Below, piece after piece: positions 22,226 through 31,966 of a stretch of DNA of 63,544 bases. Numbering within the stretch: the stretch's first letter is position 1; every line of letters begins with the position of its first letter. Below the pieces are notes generated by a model. It ran no database searches. It saw only the letters and a program-made list of their open reading frames with translations, and had not been told where the DNA came from. Both the position numbers and the translations under genes were made by a program. The DNA is from Colwellia psychrerythraea (GTDB lineage: Bacteria > Pseudomonadota > Gammaproteobacteria > Enterobacterales > Alteromonadaceae). Where the stretch lies: positions 1 through 63,544 of the forward strand of contig MAAF01000036.1 of NCBI GenBank assembly GCA_002163005.1, written 5' to 3'.

Positions 22226-22648
22226 AATCACTCTACCTATTGTCGTAATGTGTAGTATTAGCTTATTACTATTTCAGAAGTCACTTGATTAATAAATACC
22301 CGAACGGGGGGATTACACGCGTTAGTACTGTAATGCCGCATTAGTAAGTCCACGATGTTTATCTACCCATATTAAAGTACTCCTTAACCGTAATTCACAC
22401 TCATCGAAAAGTTTTTCTATTCGTGATAGTGCGTGCAAAAAAATCTATTAAGTTTGATAAGTGTAAAACTTAACGTTCATTGTTTTGTATTTAACATGGG
22501 CTAAAATTGTTATTCAATAGATAAAAACAGATTACAGCGCAGATAACTGTGGTCAACTAAAACGGTTAATGAGCGCGTCCGCTTATTAAGTAATTGGTTT
22601 AACTTTGTATATAGCCAAGATGACTTGGATCTGAAGTAGTTAAGCTAA
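22226..22648. other. intergenic region between the small gene and the DUF3422 gene
   Basis: About 420 bp; no coding region, terminator or clear operator recognised. Presumably holds two divergent promoters. Confidence 0.4.
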
Positions 22649-24046
22649 GTGACGAAAATAAGAGGAAGTAGATTGAAACTTTTTACTGCGAATGAGAGTC
22701 CGGAAAAGCAGGGGATAGGCAAAGCTAACGCTTTGATTCAACCGAATCATAAAGCGTATGGCCAACTGAATAAGCATGCTTACTTCGGTCAAAGTTATGC
22801 CGATTTACATGCTAGACCTTTTCCCGTTTCAAATGTGCCTCTTCGCGTTTCACAAGTTTGCTTTCTTCATCAAGAGGGCGATAGCCAAGCCATCGAATTA
22901 GCACACCTACATGCGTTATGTCATCGATATAGCGTCAATCCCCCCTTAGCCAATGCTTCGTGTTTTTACCAAAAAATGGGCGAATATGAAATTAGGTGGG
23001 AGCGTCATACTGAATTTAGTAGTTATACCTTTTTAATACATGACAGCGGATTAAAACCCTTTGATTGCCCACCGGTAGCGCTAGTACCCATTGATTGGCT
23101 TGAGGGGATATCGGGTGAGTTAATTGCCGCCGTGCATATTGATGCGTTAAGTGAAGATAGCGTGACCTTAGAAAGAGATCATTTACGTCAATATTTTGAG
23201 GGCCAACGCTTAATGGGCTCTGAGTTACATAATGGCGAGGCTATTATACTCAGCGCATTACGATTACATGAGGATAACTTTAATCGAATATTATTGGTTA
23301 ATTCTAGCTTGAATGAATGTCAAAGTGGCCGCGTGCTTAGAGCATTGTTAGAGATTGAAGCCTATCGAAATATGACCTTGTTGGCTTTTCCGCTTGCACA
23401 GCAAGTGAGTGCCAAAGTCAGTAAAATGGAATCGCAATTGGCCATGTTGCTCAAGAAGCAAAAAGATATTAAGTCGTCGAATGATGAGCAGCAACAATTG
23501 GCTGAGTTGTCATCAATGGCAGCCAATATTGCTGAAATTATCGCTAGCTCGCGTTATCGCTTTGATGCAGGCAGTGCTTACTATGAAATGGTGAGAAGTC
23601 GGTTGGCTGAATTAGAAGAAAAAGACATTAATGAATTACAGACTTTTAGTGCCTTTATCGACAGACGATTATCTCCCGCTTATCGAACCGTACTTGCGGC
23701 AAAGCGCAGGCTTGATGATTTATCGAGTCGAGTCGATCGCGCCAGTGACTTTTTACGCACCCGTATTGATATGGCTATTGAAGCACAAAATCAAGCCTTG
23801 CTGACATCAATGGATAAAAGAGCGCAGATGCAATTCAATTTACAACAAACGGTTGAAGGGCTTTCAGTAATTATTATGACCTATTACATACTGGCACTGT
23901 GTAAGTATTTATTGGATGCCAGCAGTAGCCTTGGTTATACCTTTGATAGAGAAGTGGCATTGACATTGTTGATGCCAGTTGTACTTATTAGCGTCTGGAT
24001 GTTTAGTCGCCGTATAAAAAATGCAGTAAAGAAAATTGCGCCCTGA
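22649..24046 (+). CDS. DUF3422 family membrane-anchored protein
   Basis: 465 residues from GTG 22649. A TTG at 22673 with AGAGGAAG five bases upstream is at least as good a start. DUF3422 signature segments are YADLHARPFP near residue 50, YEIRWERHTEFSSYTF near 112 and LEIEAYRNMTLLAFPLA. A coiled-coil middle follows. Two C-terminal membrane helices (GLSVIIMTYYILALCKYLL and VALTLLMPVVLISVWMF) end in a basic tail. The N-terminal domain should be cytoplasmic. The family has no established function. Monocistronic, 158 bp before the aldehyde dehydrogenase. Confidence 0.85.
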   Translation: MTKIRGSRLKLFTANESPEKQGIGKANALIQPNHKAYGQLNKHAYFGQSYADLHARPFPVSNVPLRVSQVCFLHQEGDSQAIELAHLHALCHRYSVNPPLANASCFYQKMGEYEIRWERHTEFSSYTFLIHDSGLKPFDCPPVALVPIDWLEGISGELIAAVHIDALSEDSVTLERDHLRQYFEGQRLMGSELHNGEAIILSALRLHEDNFNRILLVNSSLNECQSGRVLRALLEIEAYRNMTLLAFPLAQQVSAKVSKMESQLAMLLKKQKDIKSSNDEQQQLAELSSMAANIAEIIASSRYRFDAGSAYYEMVRSRLAELEEKDINELQTFSAFIDRRLSPAYRTVLAAKRRLDDLSSRVDRASDFLRTRIDMAIEAQNQALLTSMDKRAQMQFNLQQTVEGLSVIIMTYYILALCKYLLDASSSLGYTFDREVALTLLMPVVLISVWMFSRRIKNAVKKIAP

Positions 24047-24127
24047 TTTTAATAACTTATTACTTAACAATGAAATAAGTTCGTTATTTATACAGTTGTG
24101 AACAGAGTTTTAAATGGTTTGGTTTGT

Positions 24128-24148
24128 GTACTCCCCTAAAGGGGGTAC
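24128..24148. promoter_or_regulatory. operator-like palindrome upstream of the aldehyde dehydrogenase
   Basis: GTACTCCCCTAAAGGGGGTAC is almost perfectly symmetric (GTAC and CCCC/GGGG arms). A closely related site stands before the FAD oxidoreductase gene (28024-28039), so a common regulator, perhaps the LuxR-type protein between them, is likely. Confidence 0.6.
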
Positions 24149-24204
24149 TTAACTTGATAGGGCTAGCATAGTCTAAGTTATTATTTTTATAGCGGGATCA
24201 AAAA

Positions 24205-25626
24205 ATGTATACATATAACAAGCTCTATATTGATGGTGACTGGCAATTGCCAAACACTGAAGACACCATTGATGTGATCAATCCGGCTAACTCAGAACTT
24301 TGTGCTAAAACACCTAGTGCATCAATTGAAGATGTTGATAAGGCAATAGCAGCAGCGAAACAGGCATTTGCACAGTGGTCAGCAACAACACCAGCAGAGC
24401 GAAGTCTGTTAATCGTAGCTATTGCTGATGAAATGCAAAACAGACTAGATGATTTAGCGAGCGCTATAACTACTTCTATGGGCTGTCCTAAACATCTTTC
24501 TTTTGATATTCAAGTGCAAGGCGCTATCGACGCCTTTAGAGGTTATGCAGACATGACGTCTTATGTTGATGAATCATCAACGGAACATGGCGTGATGCAA
24601 TGTCATTCTGCTGTCGGTGTTTGTGTTTTAATAAACCCGTGGAATTACCCATTATCTCAACTCGTTGGGAAGATAGGCCCAGCATTAGCAACCGGTTGTA
24701 CTATTGTTGCTAAACCCGCAGAGCAAACGCCTTTACAAGACCTAATTTTGGCTGAAATCTTTGACAAAGTTGGCGTACCTGCTGGCGTATTTAACGTTAT
24801 TACCGGTTATGGTTTCAAAATTGGTGAGCATTTATGTTCACACCCTGACGTTGATATGGTTTCGTTTACAGGCTCTACAGGAGCGGGCATTAAAGTTGCT
24901 CAAGCAGCATCAACAACCGTTAAACGTGTTTGTCAGGAACTTGGTGGTAAATCTCCGTTTATTATCACTGAAGATGCAGATTTAGCGGCAGCTGTTCGAT
25001 ATGGCGTTGAAGATGTCATGATTAACTCGGGTCAAACATGCTGTGCATTAACTCGTATGTTAGTACCTGAATCGCTTTATCAGCAGGCGATTGTGATCGC
25101 CAAAGCTGTAGCAGAAGAAAATGTGGTTGGTGACCCACAAGACGAAAACGTTACCATGGGGCCTTTGAGCTCGTCCTTACAACAAAAAAGAGTTTTAGAC
25201 TATATCAATATTGGTATTAAAGAAGGTGCTGAACTTGTAACCGGTGGACCAGAAATTCCCGCTCGATTACAACAAGGTGCTTATGTAATGCCAACTGTTT
25301 TTACCAATGTCACCAATGACATGACCATAGCACAAGAAGAAATCTTCGGACCTGTGTTATGTATGATCCCTTATTCAGACGAACAAGAAGCAATTAAAAT
25401 TGCCAATGATACTGTCTTTGGGTTGTCATCTGGTGTTTTTGCAAAAGATGCAAATGCTGCATTACAAATAGCTCGTAAAATCCGTGCTGGACAAAGTTAT
25501 ATTCAAGGCACTTATTTCAATTCTCATGCACCGTTTGGTGGCTTTAAACAGTCAGGAAATGGTCGTGAATGGGGTATTGAGGGATTACGCGAGTTTATTG
25601 AAGTGCAGTCTATAATTATAACTTAG
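24205..25626 (+). CDS. NAD(P)-dependent aldehyde dehydrogenase
   Basis: 473 residues, ALDH superfamily. Rossmann motif FTGSTGAG, general-base Glu in QELGGKSPF, nucleophilic Cys in NSGQTCCALTRM, and the PWNYPL and EEIFGPVL boxes are present. The neighbours suggest it oxidises an aldehyde from guanidino or polyamine breakdown (4-guanidinobutyraldehyde or 4-aminobutyraldehyde). It is co-transcribed with the permease eight bases downstream. No sequence feature fixes the substrate. Confidence 0.88.
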   Translation: MYTYNKLYIDGDWQLPNTEDTIDVINPANSELCAKTPSASIEDVDKAIAAAKQAFAQWSATTPAERSLLIVAIADEMQNRLDDLASAITTSMGCPKHLSFDIQVQGAIDAFRGYADMTSYVDESSTEHGVMQCHSAVGVCVLINPWNYPLSQLVGKIGPALATGCTIVAKPAEQTPLQDLILAEIFDKVGVPAGVFNVITGYGFKIGEHLCSHPDVDMVSFTGSTGAGIKVAQAASTTVKRVCQELGGKSPFIITEDADLAAAVRYGVEDVMINSGQTCCALTRMLVPESLYQQAIVIAKAVAEENVVGDPQDENVTMGPLSSSLQQKRVLDYINIGIKEGAELVTGGPEIPARLQQGAYVMPTVFTNVTNDMTIAQEEIFGPVLCMIPYSDEQEAIKIANDTVFGLSSGVFAKDANAALQIARKIRAGQSYIQGTYFNSHAPFGGFKQSGNGREWGIEGLREFIEVQSIIIT

Positions 25627-25634
25627 GGGAAAGT

Positions 25635-27038
25635 ATGAGTGAACTACATTTACATGAGAAAACGCTTGGAAAAAGGGATATATTTTTATTCTGTATTTCA
25701 GCCGTATTATTACTAGATACCTTGGCTGCTGGGGCCGTAATGGGTCCAACAGTTATATTTTGGTGGGTAATACTGACTATCTTTTTCTTAGTACCTTTCG
25801 GTGCTATCAGTACTGAACTTGGATCCGCTTATCCTGAGCAGGGCGGTATATATGCTTGGGTAAAAAGAGCCTACGGCCAAAAAATGGCATCACGAATTAG
25901 CTGGTATTACTGGTCTAATGTTGCGGTGTGGGTGCCTGCTATCTTTATTCTTTTTGCGGGAGTATTCTCGCAAATATTCATGCCCGATATGTCGCTAACG
26001 GCACAAATTATCATGGGTGTGGTACTTATATGGGTAGTGGTTTTTGTTAATATTGTTGCCTTAAATGTTGGTAAGTGGATCCCAAATATTGGTGCAGCGA
26101 TCAAGTTAATTATTTTTGCCTTATTAATTATCGGTGGCATCTTGTATGGCATGGAGCACGGTATTGCCAATGAATTTACCTTAGCGACGATGATCCCAAG
26201 CACAGAAAATGGCGGTTTGAGCTTACAATATTTACCTGCTGTTGTTTACGGTATGCTCGGTTTTGAATTAGCCAGTGCAAGTAGTGCTGAAATGAAAGAC
26301 CCTCGTAAAGATTTACCTAAAGCTGTTTTCTCATCAATTGCTGTGGTTGTTGGTGCTTATATCTTAGCAACTACTGCTATTTTAATTGCACAACCTGCTG
26401 ATAAAGTGGATGTAGTTGATGGTTTGATGGATACCTTAGGTCAGTTTTTCGGCGGTAGTCCGTTGGGTGATGCTTTTGTTGTTATTCTTGGTGTTGGTGC
26501 GCTTTATACTTTCTTTTCAAATGGTGCAACTTGGGCAATGGGTGCTAACCGTGCAGCAGCAGAAGCGGCTATTGATGAAGAGTTACCGGCATTATTTGCG
26601 GTTGAATCAAAGCATGGTACACCGGTAGGTGCGTCAATCTTACTCGGTATTTCTGCATCAGTATTACTGATTTTATATGGTGTGATGGCGGGTAATAACG
26701 AAGATTTATTCTGGTCTTTATTTGCTTTTAGTGGTGTTATTTTCATGTTGCCTTACGTTGCTGTGTGTACAGCATTTGTCAAAATTCGTGAAAAGCATAT
26801 TGGTGTTAATGGCAAAATTGCAGAGGATGGTACTTTTAGATTTCCAGGTAGCCCTAGATTTGTAAAAGCGTGTGCCTATCTTTGTGCTGCGATATTAATG
26901 GTGACGATAACCTTATTTATTTATACACCAGGTGAAGGCGTGGCTTGGGAAGTATTATGGGGTGCGCTTGGTGTCATCATTTTGGGTGAAGTCGTTACTT
27001 ATCGCGGTACGAAAAAAATGAAAGCATCTACAGCGTAA
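25635..27038 (+). CDS. APC-superfamily amino acid/polyamine permease
   Basis: 467 residues with about 12 hydrophobic helices. The start region (TLGKRDIFLFCISAVLLLDT), GAISTELGSAYPEQGGIYAW in helix 2 and ELASASSAEMKDPRKDLPKA (the conserved APC loop after helix 6) place it in the APC superfamily. It follows the aldehyde dehydrogenase by eight bases with GGGGAAAGT as ribosome site, so the two form an operon. Likely imports the guanidino or amine substrate; the exact ligand is unknown. Confidence 0.88.
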   Translation: MSELHLHEKTLGKRDIFLFCISAVLLLDTLAAGAVMGPTVIFWWVILTIFFLVPFGAISTELGSAYPEQGGIYAWVKRAYGQKMASRISWYYWSNVAVWVPAIFILFAGVFSQIFMPDMSLTAQIIMGVVLIWVVVFVNIVALNVGKWIPNIGAAIKLIIFALLIIGGILYGMEHGIANEFTLATMIPSTENGGLSLQYLPAVVYGMLGFELASASSAEMKDPRKDLPKAVFSSIAVVVGAYILATTAILIAQPADKVDVVDGLMDTLGQFFGGSPLGDAFVVILGVGALYTFFSNGATWAMGANRAAAEAAIDEELPALFAVESKHGTPVGASILLGISASVLLILYGVMAGNNEDLFWSLFAFSGVIFMLPYVAVCTAFVKIREKHIGVNGKIAEDGTFRFPGSPRFVKACAYLCAAILMVTITLFIYTPGEGVAWEVLWGALGVIILGEVVTYRGTKKMKASTA

Positions 27039-27079
27039 CCGATAAATTAATCCGATTGGTATAAGCGTTGTAATCTTTT

Positions 27080-27110
27080 GAAACAGCGACTCTTTTGAGT
27101 CGCTGTTTTG
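27080..27110 (+). terminator. terminator of the ALDH-permease operon
   Basis: AAACAGCGACTC and GAGTCGCTGTTT form a perfect 12-bp stem with TTTT loop followed by T-rich sequence. Confidence 0.92.
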
Positions 27111-27168
27111 TTTGTATTTCAAAGTTTACTATTATTAAATAGGAACTTTTGTTAAGTGCGGTCATTTT

Positions 27169-27993
27169 ATGAAATTAGATAAATATAGTTTAGCGCTAAT
27201 TGAGCTAACTCAGCATGTAGGTACAGAGCACTTTTATTCTAAATTGAAAGACTTTTTTAAAGTCACTTTTGATTTTGACGAGCTACTTATTTTGCAATTC
27301 CATAAGTCTGCAGATGCACAGTTACATTATCGATATGGAAATGATGGTAAAAAAAATAGGTTGTATGGTGAGGAGTCTTGGCGCTATTTAACACGTTTAT
27401 ATGTACTAGATCCCTTCTACCGACTCTTTGCTGATAAAGGCAAGGATGGCTTTTATTCTCTCGATGAAATTGCGCCGGATGAGTTTTCAAGTAGTTACAG
27501 TTCTTACTTTAATTTTTTATCACTGACTGATGAAGTCGGTTATCTATTCCCGATAGATGAGGATAATTGTTTACACCTCGATATCTCTCGCTTTGGCAAT
27601 ACCGATAAGTTCTCGTCTACAGATAAAACAAAGTTTAAACAGCTAGTTACCCCCATTCAAAACCTATGTAATAGTCACTTAGCTATGATGGGTGAAAACA
27701 GCGAAATTACCCATTCAAATGTTGAAAATGCCTTGCTTAATTTCGGCAAAGATATCCTAACAAAGAAAGAGTATCAGGTGTGCCAATTGTTACTCCAAGG
27801 CCACTCTACTAAAGCGATTGGCACCATTATGTCTATTGGCTACGAAACTGTAAAAATGCATAAAAAAAATATCTATGGTAAAACATTTTTATCAAGCCAG
27901 TCTGAGCTATTAGCGCTATTTATTGATATCTTGCAATCAGACTCACTAGAAAAAGATGTCGACCATTTATCTATTTATGTTGAAGAACAATGA
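27169..27993 (+). CDS. LuxR-family transcriptional regulator
   Basis: 274 residues. C-terminal LuxR/GerE helix-turn-helix at about 195-255: LTKKEYQVCQLLLQGHSTKA, IGTIMSIGYETVKMHKKNIY. The N-terminal ~170 residues, aromatic-rich, are a sensory domain of unknown ligand with no phosphorylation site; it is not an obvious acyl-homoserine-lactone receptor. It lies between the ALDH-permease operon and the FAD oxidase gene, both preceded by related CCCCTAAAGGGG-type sites, so it probably controls this catabolic cluster. Confidence 0.82.
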   Translation: MKLDKYSLALIELTQHVGTEHFYSKLKDFFKVTFDFDELLILQFHKSADAQLHYRYGNDGKKNRLYGEESWRYLTRLYVLDPFYRLFADKGKDGFYSLDEIAPDEFSSSYSSYFNFLSLTDEVGYLFPIDEDNCLHLDISRFGNTDKFSSTDKTKFKQLVTPIQNLCNSHLAMMGENSEITHSNVENALLNFGKDILTKKEYQVCQLLLQGHSTKAIGTIMSIGYETVKMHKKNIYGKTFLSSQSELLALFIDILQSDSLEKDVDHLSIYVEEQ

Positions 27994-28023
27994 CAATAAC
28001 TCCTACCAAATAAATTCAGTAGC

Positions 28024-28039
28024 TACCTTTTAGGGGGTA
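28024..28039. promoter_or_regulatory. operator-like site upstream of the FAD oxidoreductase
   Basis: TACCTTTTAGGGGGTA has TACC/GGTA ends and the TTAGGGGG half of the site at 24128-24148 (complement CCCCCTAAAAGG). Located about 145 bp before the GTG start. Confidence 0.5.
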
Positions 28040-28182
28040 TCTAAAAACTCTCATCAGGTTAACTTAGTACTACAACTAGAGATGGTGTGTACGAGGAATA
28101 TTTATAAAAGTAAGACTTTTATAAATAGCTTACTTTATAACAGTTACTCACACCAATATAATATTAGATAGGAGTTAGTACT

Positions 28183-29580
28183 GTGCAAGACCAAGCGAAA
28201 CTAGCATTAGCAAATACGAAATTCACCCCATTTTGGTTAGACAACCCAGCTCGTCCAGCTGCCGAAGCTAAGCTCACAACAGCGATTACCACAGATTTAT
28301 TGATTGTAGGTAGCGGATTTACTGGCTTGTGGACGGCGGTACAAGCCAAAGAACAAAACCCTGAGCGAGCAATCATTGTTATAGAAGCCAATACTGCTGC
28401 TATTGGTGCATCAGGTCGCCCAGGTGCTATTTTATCTACTTCGTTAATGCACGGCATGGAAAACTCTAACCGCTTATTTGAAAAGGACATGGAAGAGTTG
28501 GAGCGTCTCGGTAAAGAGAATATGGATCAATTTCGAGACACCATTGAAAAGTACAATATTGATTGTGATATTGAATGGACAGGTGAATTAACGGTTGCCG
28601 TAGGAAAACATGGTATTGATGATATTGAGGGTGAACATGAGCTATATATTAAATTTGGTCACGATGCTCATTTATTAGATAAAAAGCAAATACAAGCAGA
28701 GATTAAGTCTCCACTCTTTGAGGGAGGTCTTTGGTCTAAAAAACGCTCAGGCACTATTCATCCGGCAAAAATGGCGTGGGGTTTAAAGCGCGTGGCAAAA
28801 GAACTCGGTGTAGTGTTTTATGAAAATACACCTATGCTGGCGAGTAAAACGCAAGGACAACAAGTTTTTGTTAATACACCAGAAGGCAGTATTACAGCAA
28901 ACAAAGTTATTTTAGCGACCAACGCATTCACTAAACATAAAAAGAAAATCAGTACACGGGTAGCGGCCATTCGCGATCGTATTGTGATGACTGAGCCACT
29001 TACTGAAGAGCAGCTTGCTGGGCTAGGTTGGAAAAATCGTCAAGGTATTTACGATACACGAACGCAGCTAAACTACATGCGTTTAACCAAGGATAATCGT
29101 GTCTTATTCGGTGGTCGTTTAGGTTACTTTTTCGATAACAATACCGATCCTGAGCATGACAAAACCCCAGAACCATTTATTAAATTGGTGGGCATGTTAT
29201 ATAAAACGCTACCCGCATTAAAAGATATTAAAATATCGCATGCGTGGAGTGGGCCTATAGCTTTGACAACCAGAATGGCGGTGCATTATCAGTATTATCA
29301 CGGTGGAAAAATGATTTATGCTGGCGGTTATTCTGGTTTTGGCGTTACTGCAAGTCGTTTTGCCTCTCGTGTTGCTTTAGCGATTGTTGATGATGTTGAT
29401 ATTCCTGAGCGCAATCTAGAGTTTTCCAAAACGGTTCCTGCTTGGATCCCACCCGAGCCATTTCGTTGGATTGGTGCCAAGATCACTATGTATGCATTAG
29501 ATACTTGTGATGCAAAAGGTGGTTGGAGAATACCTTGGTTAAACCTTGTGGATAAAATGGGCTTTCCATTAAAACCGTAA
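28183..29580 (+). CDS. FAD-dependent amine oxidoreductase (PuuB/DAO family)
   Basis: 465 residues. The GTG start is supported by AGGAG nine bases upstream. Dinucleotide-binding motif DLLIVGSGFTGLWTAVQA at about 38-55, then VIEANTAAIGASGRPG (GASGR box typical of gamma-glutamylputrescine oxidase-like DAO proteins). Near the C-terminus YAGGYSGFGVTASRFA is the second FAD contact. Oxidative deamination of an amine or amino acid, giving an aldehyde for the nearby dehydrogenase, is the likely role. The exact substrate is not visible. Confidence 0.85.
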   Translation: MQDQAKLALANTKFTPFWLDNPARPAAEAKLTTAITTDLLIVGSGFTGLWTAVQAKEQNPERAIIVIEANTAAIGASGRPGAILSTSLMHGMENSNRLFEKDMEELERLGKENMDQFRDTIEKYNIDCDIEWTGELTVAVGKHGIDDIEGEHELYIKFGHDAHLLDKKQIQAEIKSPLFEGGLWSKKRSGTIHPAKMAWGLKRVAKELGVVFYENTPMLASKTQGQQVFVNTPEGSITANKVILATNAFTKHKKKISTRVAAIRDRIVMTEPLTEEQLAGLGWKNRQGIYDTRTQLNYMRLTKDNRVLFGGRLGYFFDNNTDPEHDKTPEPFIKLVGMLYKTLPALKDIKISHAWSGPIALTTRMAVHYQYYHGGKMIYAGGYSGFGVTASRFASRVALAIVDDVDIPERNLEFSKTVPAWIPPEPFRWIGAKITMYALDTCDAKGGWRIPWLNLVDKMGFPLKP

Positions 29581-29803
29581 ATTAGCCCAATTGGTTTAAT
29601 TTATATCCAGGTTATCTTAAAATCTTAAAATCCTGAAACCTGAATTTGGAAGTATCATCAATATCACAGTAACGCTAAAACGTTATTGTGATATTGGTTC
29701 AGGTGATTATTTAAGTTATAAGATATCAGTAAGCACTGCGTGATGAGCATACACAATCCATAGTTATTTTGGTAGAATGGAATAATTTAAGGAGAGCACT
29801 TTT

Positions 29804-30727
29804 ATGCCAAATTACGTTGTAGGACACAAAATACCTGATTCAGATTCTATCTGTTCAGCTATCGCATTATCATATTTAAAAACCACTTTAGGCGAGGAAA
29901 CTGTTCCTGCTCGTTTAGGTGAGCTTACCCCTGAAACTATGTTTATCTTAGACAAGTTCGGCTTTGAACAACCAGAGCTAAAAACCAGCTATGCTGGTGA
30001 AGGTGTTTATATTGTTGATCACAGTGATATTGAACTTGCTCCTGATGATATTGATGAAGCGACTATCTTAGGTATTATTGATCATCACAAGCTTGGTGAT
30101 TTAACGACTTCTACACCGCTTGAAATATGGGTCCGCCCGGTAGGTTGTACGAATACAATCATCAAGATGATGTATGATTTTAATAACGTTGAGATCCCGA
30201 AAAATATTGCGGGTGCAATGTTATGTGCCATTTTAAGTGATACCGTTATTTTTAAATCACCAACCTGTACAACTGCAGATATTAAATGTGTAGAAGCATT
30301 AGCTGAGATTGCAGGTATTGAAGATTTTAAAGAACTTGGTATGGATATGTTTAGAGTAAAATCTGCAGTTGAAGGTACTCCAATTCGAGATCTAGTAAAA
30401 CGAGATTTTAAAGATTTCAATATGAACGGTCAGAAAGTGGGGATTGGTCAACTTGAAGTAATCGATTTAGCTGTTTTTGATGAAATTAAAGAAGCCTTGT
30501 ATGCAGATATTGCTGAGCTAAAAGCTGAGGGTGGACGTCATAGTGTTTTCCTACTATTGACTGATATCATGAAAGAAGGCTCAGAGTTGTTGATAGCGAG
30601 CGATAGCGATACGTTAGCTGAGCAAGCATTTGGTGTTACACCAAAAGATGGTAAAGTTTGGTTAGAAGGTGTGTTAAGCCGTAAAAAGCAAGTCGTGCCG
30701 CCACTGCAAGAAATTCTCCTTAAGTAG
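29804..30727 (+). CDS. ppaC: manganese-dependent inorganic pyrophosphatase (family II)
   Basis: 307 residues, DHH phosphoesterase superfamily. N-terminal motifs VGHKIPDSDS, IVDHSD and IIDHHKLGD carry the Mn/Co ligands. The C-terminal DHHA2 domain holds the pyrophosphate-binding GGRHSVFLLLTD and LSRKKQVVPPL (substrate Arg/Lys) segments. Full length for the family. Cytoplasmic hydrolysis of pyrophosphate drives biosynthesis. AAGGAGAG lies nine bases before the ATG. Single gene, convergent with fadA across a shared terminator. Confidence 0.95.
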   Translation: MPNYVVGHKIPDSDSICSAIALSYLKTTLGEETVPARLGELTPETMFILDKFGFEQPELKTSYAGEGVYIVDHSDIELAPDDIDEATILGIIDHHKLGDLTTSTPLEIWVRPVGCTNTIIKMMYDFNNVEIPKNIAGAMLCAILSDTVIFKSPTCTTADIKCVEALAEIAGIEDFKELGMDMFRVKSAVEGTPIRDLVKRDFKDFNMNGQKVGIGQLEVIDLAVFDEIKEALYADIAELKAEGGRHSVFLLLTDIMKEGSELLIASDSDTLAEQAFGVTPKDGKVWLEGVLSRKKQVVPPLQEILLK

Positions 30728-30745
30728 CTATTAAACTTATAAAAT

Positions 30746-30773
30746 AAAAAACCCAGCAGTTGCTGGGTTTTTT
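30746..30773. terminator. bidirectional terminator between ppaC and fadA
   Basis: AAAAACCCAGCA and TGCTGGGTTTTT form a perfect 12-bp stem with GT loop, with A run on one side and T run on the other. Confidence 0.93.
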
Positions 30774-30790
30774 ATGGCAGTAATTAAATA

Positions 30791-31966
<1,176 letters not shown>

